From NCBI GenBank assembly GCA_031280125.1, contig JAITHE010000076.1:1-56291 (forward strand): a DNA stretch of 56,291 nucleotides, given 5' to 3'. Below are positions 1 to 8,218 of the stretch, in pieces. The notes beneath the pieces are model-generated. The model had not been told where the DNA came from, did not search any database, and saw only the letters and a list, made by a program, of their open reading frames with translations. This stretch comes from Treponema sp. (GTDB lineage Bacteria; Spirochaetota; Spirochaetia; Treponematales; Breznakiellaceae). The number at the start of each line of letters is the position of its first letter. The first letter of the stretch is position 1. The translations under genes were made by a program, and so were the position numbers.

Positions 1-261
1 GGTCTCATTGCCTTTGCCGTTGCCACGGCCACCGGCATCATCGTGGCGAAGATTATGAACCTGTTCCTTAAAGAGAAGATAAACCCCCTCATCGGTTCCG
101 CCGGTGTTTCGGCGGTGCCCATGGCCGCCCGGGTTTCCAACAAGGTGGGCCTTGAATACGACCCGGGGAACTTCCTCTTGATGCACGCCATGGGGCCAAA
201 TGTCGCGGGCGTCATCGGCACGGCGATTGCGGCGGGGGTGATGATCGCCATGTACGGCTGA
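1..261 (+). CDS. Oxaloacetate/methylmalonyl-CoA decarboxylase beta subunit (sodium pump), C-terminal fragment
   Basis: Open at window edge; translation [22 protein letters not shown]...[23 protein letters not shown]...[21 protein letters not shown] matches the OadB-family C-terminus. Confidence 0.88.
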   Translation, partial: GLIAFAVATATGIIVAKIMNLFLKEKINPLIGSAGVSAVPMAARVSNKVGLEYDPGNFLLMHAMGPNVAGVIGTAIAAGVMIAMYG

Positions 262-360
262 TGACCCTTCAAGGCGCAGGACCGGTCCGGGTTGGCCCGG
301 AAACGCCGCCGGATGACTGGATACCGGATTTTAGCCTGACGCCGGTGTTTTCTTGGGGTG

Positions 361-405
361 CGGTGAAGGGGAACTATCCCCTTGGGGGATAGTTCCCCTT
401 CACCG
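361..405. terminator. Perfect 21-bp inverted repeat with 3-nt loop (candidate terminator after the oadB-like gene)
   Basis: cggtgaaggggaactatcccc-ttg-ggggatagttccccttcaccg; located in the intergenic region; weak T-tract. Confidence 0.6.
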
Positions 406-579
406 TGATTTTGCCGGCGCAGGCTGTCCGCTGGGGAAAATGTTCTTCCCGCCGCCGGCCTAACCAGGGGGGGGGGCAAAGTCCCCGCGGAACAGCGGCA
501 GCAGGATTTTTTCATATTTTCTTCCTTTTTTCTTTACACTGTGGTATAGTGAGGTACTTTTATAGCAAAGGAGTTAGCT

Positions 580-1866
580 ATGGCAAACGCAAACGCTTCT
601 AAAAAGTGGTACAGTTGGTACTTTGACTTCAATCTGCTGTACCGGATTCTTATCGGTTTGGCGCTGGGGATTATTCTGGGGCTTATTTTTAAGGATAAAA
701 TACTCTGGATAGCGCCCTTCGGGGATCTTTTTGTCCGGCTCCTCAAGATGATCATGATGCCGGTCATCCTGTCGACCCTTATCGTGGGGGCCTCGTCCAT
801 AAGCCCCGCCACCCTGGGCAAAGTAGGGGTAAGGATCCTCGTCCTCTACCTGCTTACTTCGGCCTTTGCCGTGTCCATTGGCCTTGGCATGGGGGCCCTA
901 TTCCACCCCAGCGCGGAGCTTTCTGGCTTTGCCGAGGCGGCGGGCAAGGAAGCGGCCGCCCCTTCCCTGGCCCAGACCCTTTTGAGCATTATTCCCACCA
1001 GCGTGGCCCAGGGTATTGTGAGTGAAACGATCCTGGCGGTGATCTTCTTTGCCCTGATCTTCGGCATCGGCGTTTCCAGCATCCGTTCTTCTGCCAATGA
1101 ACGGCTTAAGGCCGCGGGGGACGCCCTCTACGTGTTTTTTGAAGGTGTGGCGGAGGTGATGATGCTGATCATCAAGGGAATCATGCAGTACGCCCCCTTC
1201 GGCGTACTGGCCCTGGTGGCGGTGGTCTTTGCCACCAACGGCCCCAGGGTTATCGGCGCTCTGGGAGTGGTTACCGCGGCCTGTTTTGTGGGCTACGCCC
1301 TTCACATCATTGTCGTCTACTGCGGCCTCGTCAAAACCTACGGGGGTCTTCCCATCGGCCGCTACTTTAGGGACGCGAAGGACCCCTTTATCACCGCCTT
1401 TGTAACCCGCAGTTCCAACGGAACCCTGCCTGTAACCATGGAGGCGGCGGACAATTTGGGGGTCCCCAAAAACATCTATTCCTTTTCCCTGCCTTTGGGG
1501 GCGACGATCAACATGGACGGTACTGCCATTTACCTGGGGGTCTGTTCCACCTTTATCGCCCTTTCGGTTTGGGGCCACGGTTTTAACGTATCCCAGTTGG
1601 GAATCATCGTCGTTACCGCCACCCTGGCGTCCATCGGTACCGCAGGGGTTCCCGGCGCGGGGGCGATTATGCTCCTTTTGGTCCTCGATTCGGTGGGGCT
1701 TCCGGTAACCGCGGGAAGCGCCGTGGCCGGGGCTTACGCCATGATCTTGGGCATCGACGCCCTCCTCGACATGGGCCGGACCGCCCTCAACGTAACCGGA
1801 GACCTTTCCTGCACTACCATTGTGGCCAGCAGGATGAAACAGCTCGATACGGCAAAGTGGAAGTAA
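580..1866 (+). CDS. Dicarboxylate/amino acid:cation symporter (DAACS/GltP family)
   Basis: 428 aa; motifs MMMPVILSTLIVGASS, FVTRSSNGTLPVTMEAA, LPLGATINMDGTAIYLG, GTAGVPGAGAIML. Confidence 0.93.
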   Translation: MANANASKKWYSWYFDFNLLYRILIGLALGIILGLIFKDKILWIAPFGDLFVRLLKMIMMPVILSTLIVGASSISPATLGKVGVRILVLYLLTSAFAVSIGLGMGALFHPSAELSGFAEAAGKEAAAPSLAQTLLSIIPTSVAQGIVSETILAVIFFALIFGIGVSSIRSSANERLKAAGDALYVFFEGVAEVMMLIIKGIMQYAPFGVLALVAVVFATNGPRVIGALGVVTAACFVGYALHIIVVYCGLVKTYGGLPIGRYFRDAKDPFITAFVTRSSNGTLPVTMEAADNLGVPKNIYSFSLPLGATINMDGTAIYLGVCSTFIALSVWGHGFNVSQLGIIVVTATLASIGTAGVPGAGAIMLLLVLDSVGLPVTAGSAVAGAYAMILGIDALLDMGRTALNVTGDLSCTTIVASRMKQLDTAKWK

Positions 1867-1873
1867 GAGAGTA

Positions 1874-3238
1874 GTGTGTTGTTTGAAAAGGGTCCTCTGC
1901 CTGCCTTTGTTTGTACTCTTTCTTGGGGGGGCCTTTTCCCAAACCCGGAACACGCCGCCGGAGCTGCGGAATTCCGCCGCGGAGGCGGCGGAACCGGAGG
2001 CCGGTTCCGCCGATGTGGAACTGGCCTTCCGGGGCAGCTATCTTTCCATAAAGGTTGCCGTCATCGGCCCCGGGGACGATCTGTATCTCTGGTGGGGCCA
2101 TATCGGCCTTGTGATAGAAGACGCCCTTTCGGGGCAAACCAGGTTTTTCGACTGGGGAGTTTTTTCCTTTGAAAACGAAAACTTTTACGCCAACTTTGCC
2201 CTTGGGCGGCTCCTCTATAGCTGCGCGGTCTCTTCCGGACGGGAAAGTCTCGCCCGGATCTTGCTAAGCAACCGGGACATAACCCTCTACACCCTGAACC
2301 TGCCCCCGGAAACAAAAACGGAGATCCTGCTTTTTGCGGAAAACAATATCCTGCCGGAAAACCGGGATTACTGGTACCACCACTTCAAGGATAACTGCGC
2401 CACCAGGGTTCGGGACATCATCGACCGGGCCTCAGGCGGAGCCTTTGGTAAAGCCTTTAAGGATGCGCCGGGCCGTTTTACCCTGCGGGGGCATGTGCGC
2501 CGGTATACCTGGTTTTCTCCCTTCTGGGACTGGTTTTTTAGTTTCCTGATGGGCCGGAACATTGACCGGCCTATTACCGTGTGGGAAGAAATGTTTCTTC
2601 CCTCGGAGATTGCCCTGCGGATCGCCGGTTTTACCTATACCGCTCCCGGCGGCGAAGAGCGGCCCCTGGTGTCGTCGGTGGAAAGGCTGTACCGGGCGGA
2701 AGGCCGGCCCGGAACGCTGGAGAACCCCCCGGACCAGTGGGGAGGGGCCCTTCTTCCGGGGCTTGGGGCCGCCCTGGTTTTGTTTGTCCTGAAACTGGCG
2801 GAATTCCGCTTTCCTTCACGGCGGCGGTTTTTTTCCGCCGTCTCCGCCCTGGCCCAGGCCGCCCTGGGGCTTTTTTTCGGAGCCGCGGGGCTGATCCTTT
2901 TTTTTATGACCTTCTTTACCAACCATGATTATACCTACCACAATGCCAATATCATCTTTGTAAATCCCCTGCTCCTGGCCGCCCTGCCCTTGGGGATCCT
3001 GGCCGCCTGTGGGGGAGGGCGGGAAAAACGGGCCGGGCCGGGGAAGCTCCTCAAACTTCTGTGGACCTGTGTGTTTGCCGGGGGAATTGCGGCCATGGCC
3101 CTTAACCTGGTTCCCGGCCTTTACCAGCAGAATCTTGCCACGGGGATTTTAATCCTGCCCTTTGCTTTTACGGCAAGCGCCGCGCCGGATCTCATCGCGG
3201 GAGTTTTTCCCCGGCTCCGGAAGGGGAGAGGAGGGTGA
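1874..3238 (+). CDS. DUF4105-type (Lnb N-terminal periplasmic domain-like) membrane protein
   Basis: Signal peptide, GPGDDLYLWWGHIGLVIED, NCATRVRDIIDRASGG, C-terminal TM segments. Confidence 0.75.
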   Translation: MCCLKRVLCLPLFVLFLGGAFSQTRNTPPELRNSAAEAAEPEAGSADVELAFRGSYLSIKVAVIGPGDDLYLWWGHIGLVIEDALSGQTRFFDWGVFSFENENFYANFALGRLLYSCAVSSGRESLARILLSNRDITLYTLNLPPETKTEILLFAENNILPENRDYWYHHFKDNCATRVRDIIDRASGGAFGKAFKDAPGRFTLRGHVRRYTWFSPFWDWFFSFLMGRNIDRPITVWEEMFLPSEIALRIAGFTYTAPGGEERPLVSSVERLYRAEGRPGTLENPPDQWGGALLPGLGAALVLFVLKLAEFRFPSRRRFFSAVSALAQAALGLFFGAAGLILFFMTFFTNHDYTYHNANIIFVNPLLLAALPLGILAACGGGREKRAGPGKLLKLLWTCVFAGGIAAMALNLVPGLYQQNLATGILILPFAFTASAAPDLIAGVFPRLRKGRGG

Positions 3239-4200
3239 AGCCCGGGGAACCGCCGGATTCGCCCCTTTCCGCTTCGCCGGAAGAACCCCTTCCGCCTAAA
3301 CCCGGGTGGATCCGTGTCCGGGCCCCCGCGGGAGAAGCCTGGAAAAGGGTGGACAGCGTTCTTTCCCGCCGGGGACTCCACACGGTCTGCGACGAAGCCC
3401 GGTGCCCCAACAAGGGTGAATGTTGGGGTCTGGAGACAGCCACCTTTATGATCCTGGGGGATCTCTGTACCCGGTCCTGCCGTTTCTGCGCCGTGGGAAC
3501 CTCCCGGGAGGGCCGTCCCGTCCGGGAAGAGGAGGGCCTTGAAATCGCCGCGGCTGCGGAAGAACTGGCCCTGGACTATGTGGTTCTTACTTCCGTGGAC
3601 CGGGATGATCTTGCCCTCCGGGGGGCGGATCATTTTGCCCGCTGTATCCGCTCGATTAAGGAACGGATTCCCGCCTGCCGGGTGGAAGCGTTGATCCCCG
3701 ACTACTACGGAGAAGAACTGGAACGGGTTATCCGGGCAGGTCCTGATGTGATCGCCCATAATGTGGAGACCGTTCGTTTACTCCAGGGCCTGGTCCGGGA
3801 CCGCCGGTCGGATTTTGACAAAAGCCTGCGTACCCTCCGGGAAACCGCGCAGTCCACCGGAGTTCAAGTCCGGCGGCCTCTGGTCAAATCCAGCATACTC
3901 CTTGGCTTCGGCGAAACGGAGGAGGAACTCTTTTCCGCCATGGACGAACTTGTGGAAGCGGGGGTGAAGATCCTAGTCCTGGGCCAGTATCTGCGGCCTT
4001 CGAAAAACCAAATCCCCGTGGCGGAGTACGTCAGCCCCGAAAGCTTTGCCCGTTACGGCGAGGCAGCCCGGGAAAAGGGATTTACCTCGGTGGTTTCCGC
4101 CCCCCTGGCCCGGACCAGCTACCACGCCAAAAAATCGCACGCGGCGGCATGTCCCGGCATGTCCCGGCAAGAACGGCATCACGGCGTGCGTCCCGGTTAG
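3235..4200 (+). CDS. lipA: Lipoyl synthase
   Basis: CDEARCPNKGECWGLETATFMILGDLCTRSCRFCAVGTSREGRP (radical SAM CxxxCxxC and N-terminal Cys cluster), VLTSVDRDDL, ends ...SYHA plus unusual tail. Confidence 0.95.
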   Translation: MKPGEPPDSPLSASPEEPLPPKPGWIRVRAPAGEAWKRVDSVLSRRGLHTVCDEARCPNKGECWGLETATFMILGDLCTRSCRFCAVGTSREGRPVREEEGLEIAAAAEELALDYVVLTSVDRDDLALRGADHFARCIRSIKERIPACRVEALIPDYYGEELERVIRAGPDVIAHNVETVRLLQGLVRDRRSDFDKSLRTLRETAQSTGVQVRRPLVKSSILLGFGETEEELFSAMDELVEAGVKILVLGQYLRPSKNQIPVAEYVSPESFARYGEAAREKGFTSVVSAPLARTSYHAKKSHAAACPGMSRQERHHGVRPG

Positions 4201-4205
4201 CCGGT

Positions 4206-5227
4206 TCATGCCGTTCTGTGTCTGGTAATATGCGTTAAAACAATGCTCTTTACTTTGCTAATTATTTTTTTCAATGAGAATATATAAAAATGTGATTCTG
4301 GGTAAAGACAAAATAACTCCTTCATTTTTCTTAAATTTTTATCACACAAATATATAAACTTAAAATTATTTATATGATTGCTTAATTCGGGTTCAAATAT
4401 TTCTATTCTATCGCCGTATTTTTCTTTCAAAATTGCAACCAGTATTTTCCAGTTTTTATTTTCTTCTATTCGTCTATTTATTTTATTTCCTGGGTCGTTG
4501 CACAAAGAAAATTGATTATAACGGTAATGATATAAGGGTTTTTCAATATATCCTGTTTTTTCCGCCTTGAGTATATTTTGAATTGTAATAACATAATCTT
4601 CACTGCAGTTATATTCGGGATATTCTGCCAGCAAATACAGTTCCCTTTTAACAAGTTTGTTCCACAAAGCTGATTTTATTTTTACTGACAGTACATTTTT
4701 AATTATGTCCTCTTTGGTTGACACATTGAAATCCTGTTTGTGTATTTGTTCAACTAGTTCAGCACTGCCGGAATCATACCAATAATTGCATATTACTATA
4801 TCGTAATTGCCTGAAACCGCCTTGTGATACATTTCATCAAGCATATTATTTTCAATCCAATCATCGCTGTCAATATATTGTATGTATTGCCCAGAGGAAA
4901 ATTCAAGTCCTATTTTCCGCGCCAGCGAAACGCCGGTATTTTTTTGTTATGTATTACTCTGATACGCTTATCCTTATGGGAATATTCATCACATATTTTG
5001 GGGCTGCCGTCGTCAGAACAATCATCAACCAAAATACATTCAAAATGTATAAATGTTTGGGATAGAATACTGTCAATACATTTATGCAAATAATTTTCAG
5101 CATTATACACCGGAACGATTATTGAAATTTTTTTGTTTTCCAGTTGGGCGGTTCTCACCCCCGGCAGCCGGTTGATTTTTTGACCCATACTCTCAAACCT
5201 CTTCGTGCGGTCGTTTCGGCGGCCCAT
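4206..5227 (-). pseudogene. Family 2 glycosyltransferase, frame-disrupted (two ORFs: 4910-5227 and 4206-4844)
   Basis: N-terminal part KKISIIVPVYNAENYLHKCIDSILSQTFIHFECILVDDCSDDGSPKICDEY; after an A7 run the frame shifts; the other frame continues NTGVSLARKIGLEFSSGQYIQYIDSDDWIENNMLDEM... Confidence 0.85.
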
Positions 5228-5276
5228 ACCAAAGCGCCCTCTGCTGAAGTGGAAATAGGTTGTTTTGAACAGGATG

Positions 5277-5290
5277 CGCTATATATAGCG
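5277..5290. promoter_or_regulatory. 14-bp perfect palindrome CGCTATATATAGCG (candidate operator)
   Basis: Exact self-complementary sequence between the GT start and the poly-G tract. Confidence 0.4.
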
Positions 5291-5329
5291 TTTGTTGCGG
5301 GCTAAAATGGTAATAATCACACCATATAT

Positions 5330-5347
5330 GGGGGGGGGGGGGGGGGG
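5330..5347. repeat. 18-nt homopolymeric G tract (candidate slipped-strand tract)
   Basis: atatat-G(18)-taattcg read directly from the sequence. Confidence 0.95.
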
Positions 5348-5463
5348 TAATTCGATGTGATATAAGGAATCAGCATATTCGCTGTACAAACCCTCCCGGA
5401 TAAGAATATAACGGCCTGTCCGCGCCGCTGTTCTTTCTGCCTTTCTTGTTTTATAAATATACC

Positions 5464-5772
5464 ATGGGTACCGTGCGCCTTGAAACCCTGGGCCGTCCTG
5501 TGGGCTGTAAACTGATCCGGCTTTCCGCAGAGGTCGAGGACGGGGTGATCCGCCGCCTCTCCATCCGGGGGGATTTTTTCGCCGCCCCTGGGGAAGGCTT
5601 TGACCGGGCCGAAGCCCGCATGGCGGGGGTCCCCCTGGCCGGCTCGGGGCGGGTTTTCGACGCCCTCCTTGCCCAAGAAGGGGTCGAAGCCTCCGGGATA
5701 CACGGGGCGGCTCTGGAGGAGCTGCTTGCCGGGGCGGCTGCGGCGGACAGCGGCGGGGACCATCATGAATAG
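5464..5772 (+). CDS. Lipoate-protein ligase C-terminal-domain (LplB-like) protein
   Basis: GTVRLETLGRPVGCKLIRLSAEVEDGVIRRLSIRGDFFAAPGEGFDRAEARMAG resembles the detached LplA C-terminal accessory domain; overlaps next CDS by 8 nt; ORF extends to a TTG at 5446. Confidence 0.72.
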   Translation: MGTVRLETLGRPVGCKLIRLSAEVEDGVIRRLSIRGDFFAAPGEGFDRAEARMAGVPLAGSGRVFDALLAQEGVEASGIHGAALEELLAGAAAADSGGDHHE

Positions 5773-6589
5773 GCATCCCTTTCGTCTGGTTTGTACGGGC
5801 TTCCACGACTGCTACTACAATATGGGGCTGGACGAGGCCCTGCTGGAATCCGCTGCCGCCGGTTCCCCCCCGGTCCTCCGCCTTTACGGCTGGTCTCCCC
5901 CGGCGGTATCGGTGGGGTATTTTCAGGGCCTGGCCGAAGAGGTGGACCTGGAGGCGGCAAAGCGGCGGGGTTTTGACGTGGTCCGCCGGATCTCGGGGGG
6001 TGGGGCGGTACTCCACAAATCGGAAATTACCTATAGCATCGTCATGGGCCTCGATCATCCCCTGGCGGAGGGGGACCTGGGAGAATCCTACCGCCGCCTC
6101 TGCGCCGGAATCATCCGGGGTTTGGAACTCCTGGGGGTTCGGGCGGTCTTTTCCGGCGTCAACGATGTTCTTGCGGTTATGGGGCCGCCGGGCGAACCGG
6201 ACGTACCTTTGGCCGGGAACGACCGGTTTTCCCCGGGGGACAAAAAAATTTCCGGCAGTGCCCAAACCCGCCGCCTGGGCTGTCTGCTTCAACACGGGAC
6301 GGTACTGCTGGATAACGACGTGGATGAGATGTTCGAAGTTCTCCGGGTACCGGAAGAAAAGATCCGGGGAAAACTTACCGGTGAAGCTAAGGAACGGGTT
6401 ACATCCCTCCGGAATCTTCTGGGCCGGGAAGTCCCCTTTGGGGAGGCGGAGGCGGCCTTGATCCGGGGATTTTCCGAAGCCCTGGGCCTTTCCCTGGAAC
6501 CGGGGGATCCCGGCGCCGCCGGGGAAACGCGGGGCCGGGAACTGGCTCTGTCCAAATTTTCCGCCCGGGACTGGCTTTTTAAGCGGTAA
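5765..6589 (+). CDS. lplA: Lipoate-protein ligase A (catalytic domain)
   Basis: NMGLDEALLE, PPAVSVGYFQ, VVRRISGGGAVLHKSEITYSIV, GDKKISGSAQTRRLGCLLQHGTVLLD. Confidence 0.9.
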   Translation: MNRHPFRLVCTGFHDCYYNMGLDEALLESAAAGSPPVLRLYGWSPPAVSVGYFQGLAEEVDLEAAKRRGFDVVRRISGGGAVLHKSEITYSIVMGLDHPLAEGDLGESYRRLCAGIIRGLELLGVRAVFSGVNDVLAVMGPPGEPDVPLAGNDRFSPGDKKISGSAQTRRLGCLLQHGTVLLDNDVDEMFEVLRVPEEKIRGKLTGEAKERVTSLRNLLGREVPFGEAEAALIRGFSEALGLSLEPGDPGAAGETRGRELALSKFSARDWLFKR

Positions 6590-6646
6590 CGGGCGTTTGC
6601 CGGGAGCCCTATTAAACCTTGGGGGAAATGGGCGTATAATGGGAAT

Positions 6647-7738
6647 ATGAACGTTTCCGTCCGGGCGGTTCTTTTTTTGCTGGCTCTGCTTCTGGGGCCG
6701 GGGGGAGGCAGGTCTGGCGCCCAGGAGGCTGGGGCCGCCGATTCCAAGATAGACGATCTGTCCCTCTGGGATCTATTCGAGGCCGCCGGCGGACGGCTGG
6801 GCTGGCGTCCTGACTGGCCCCGTGCAGCCGCCCCGGATCTCTTTGACGTTCCCGGAGCTCTTTCGGTGGCGGTAAACTTTGGGGATGGAACCAGCCTGGA
6901 ACTGGTCCGGGAAGACCGGCGGCTTACGGCCTTCCCCGTTCTTGTTTCTTCCGCGGAAGGCTCCGTTTTTACCCAGGGCCGGGCCGAATACGACAGTTTG
7001 GGAAGGTGCTCGAAGGTTTCCTGGAACGGCGGCGGGGAGGGCCAGTCCTTTGACGTGGAAGTGCTCGAGTGGGATGATGAAAACAGGCCCCTTCTAACCA
7101 GGGTATTTGCCGGGGATTACTATTTTGCCGCCCTGGAATATCCGGGGTTTGAAACGTGGTATGGCCGGGACGGAGTGGTCCTCTTTGTGCTGATGCACGG
7201 AGCCGCTTCCCGAAGGCAGATTACTCCGCGGTTCCCGTCCCGGGAAGAAGAGGCCGCCGCCGGGGAAGAAATACGGGAAACCCGGTTTTTCCATACCGCC
7301 GGGGGAAGGATCTCCCGGATTGAAGGTCCCGGCGGGACGGTGTCGGTCCGGTATGACCGGAAGGGGCTGCCCCGTTATGTCGAACAGACCGGGCCGCCCG
7401 GACCCGCTGGTTCTGATCCGCCCGGGCCGGACGGTTCCGGTCTTGAAGTTCCGGTTCCGGCCCGGCCTGAAACCTGGTCCTTGGTCTACCAATGGGATGA
7501 AGCGGGCAGGCTGGTCCGTCTGCGGGGCGGATCCTCCGGCCCCGCAGGGTCCGAACCGGAAATCATGGACTGCCTCTATGAATACATTCTGGACAGCCGG
7601 GGAAACTGGATCGAGCGGCGGGAATGGTCCATGGTATCCATCGGTCCTGGGGAAGCCCAAAGGCTGGCGCCGCGGTCCTCCACCACAACCCGGCGGACCA
7701 TCCGTTATGAAGAAGCCGGCGGCGGAATCAGCCCGTGA
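6647..7738 (+). CDS. Exported protein with YD/RHS-like repeats
   Basis: Signal peptide; repeated YDSLGR, WDDENRP, YDRKGLPRYVE, YQWDEAGRLVRL, YILDSRGNWIERRE motifs. Confidence 0.6.
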   Translation: MNVSVRAVLFLLALLLGPGGGRSGAQEAGAADSKIDDLSLWDLFEAAGGRLGWRPDWPRAAAPDLFDVPGALSVAVNFGDGTSLELVREDRRLTAFPVLVSSAEGSVFTQGRAEYDSLGRCSKVSWNGGGEGQSFDVEVLEWDDENRPLLTRVFAGDYYFAALEYPGFETWYGRDGVVLFVLMHGAASRRQITPRFPSREEEAAAGEEIRETRFFHTAGGRISRIEGPGGTVSVRYDRKGLPRYVEQTGPPGPAGSDPPGPDGSGLEVPVPARPETWSLVYQWDEAGRLVRLRGGSSGPAGSEPEIMDCLYEYILDSRGNWIERREWSMVSIGPGEAQRLAPRSSTTTRRTIRYEEAGGGISP

Positions 7739-7983
7739 ATCCCCCGGACTGGCGGGAAGCCGCCTACCGGGATGCCTACGAAGGGGAGATCCGGGGGCTC
7801 CAACGAAGGCTGGAAGCGGACCGGTCTTGTACTGTGGAGGATCTGGAGGGTACCCTGAAGAACCTCTATATCATGGAAGGCGCCGATTGGGGGGGGAGGG
7901 GAGAGGTCCAGAATACGGTCTTGGCCGCCGCCATTGCCGCCTATGAAACGGTTATCGGCGGCCTTAGGTCCGCCGGCTCCTAG
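7735..7983 (+). CDS. Small hypothetical protein
   Basis: 82 aa, 4-nt overlap with the preceding CDS (translational coupling). Confidence 0.5.
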   Translation: MNPPDWREAAYRDAYEGEIRGLQRRLEADRSCTVEDLEGTLKNLYIMEGADWGGRGEVQNTVLAAAIAAYETVIGGLRSAGS

Positions 7984-8116
7984 GGATCCCGCCGGGTTTT
8001 TCCGGGGAAAATATTTTTATTTTTTATTATGGCTGTAACCTTTTCCTCCGGCGCTTGTTACATAGTCAGGTAGACGGTAAACACTGTTTCCTATTCCTCC
8101 TTTCCTTTTTGGTTTA

Positions 8117-8149
8117 CCCCGGGGGTTCTCCTTCTCCCGGGGTTTTTTT
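8117..8149 (+). terminator. Rho-independent terminator candidate
   Basis: ccccggg-ggttctccttct-cccgggg followed by T7. Confidence 0.6.
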
Positions 8150-8218
8150 GCGCCCCGGTGCGGAACGGGTAAGTTGTCTTGGACCGGAAAATCCTGTATA
8201 CTGATTGCCGGAGCGCCT

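Noticed and set aside
898-1953. 351-aa minus-strand ORF opposite the symporter
   Set aside because: Antisense to a well-supported transporter, composition typical of GC-rich antisense reading frames, no recognisable domain.
5279-6295. 338-aa minus-strand ORF with a polyproline stretch
   Set aside because: Antisense to lplA and lplB-like genes; the PPPPPP comes from the G18 tract; no protein-like features.
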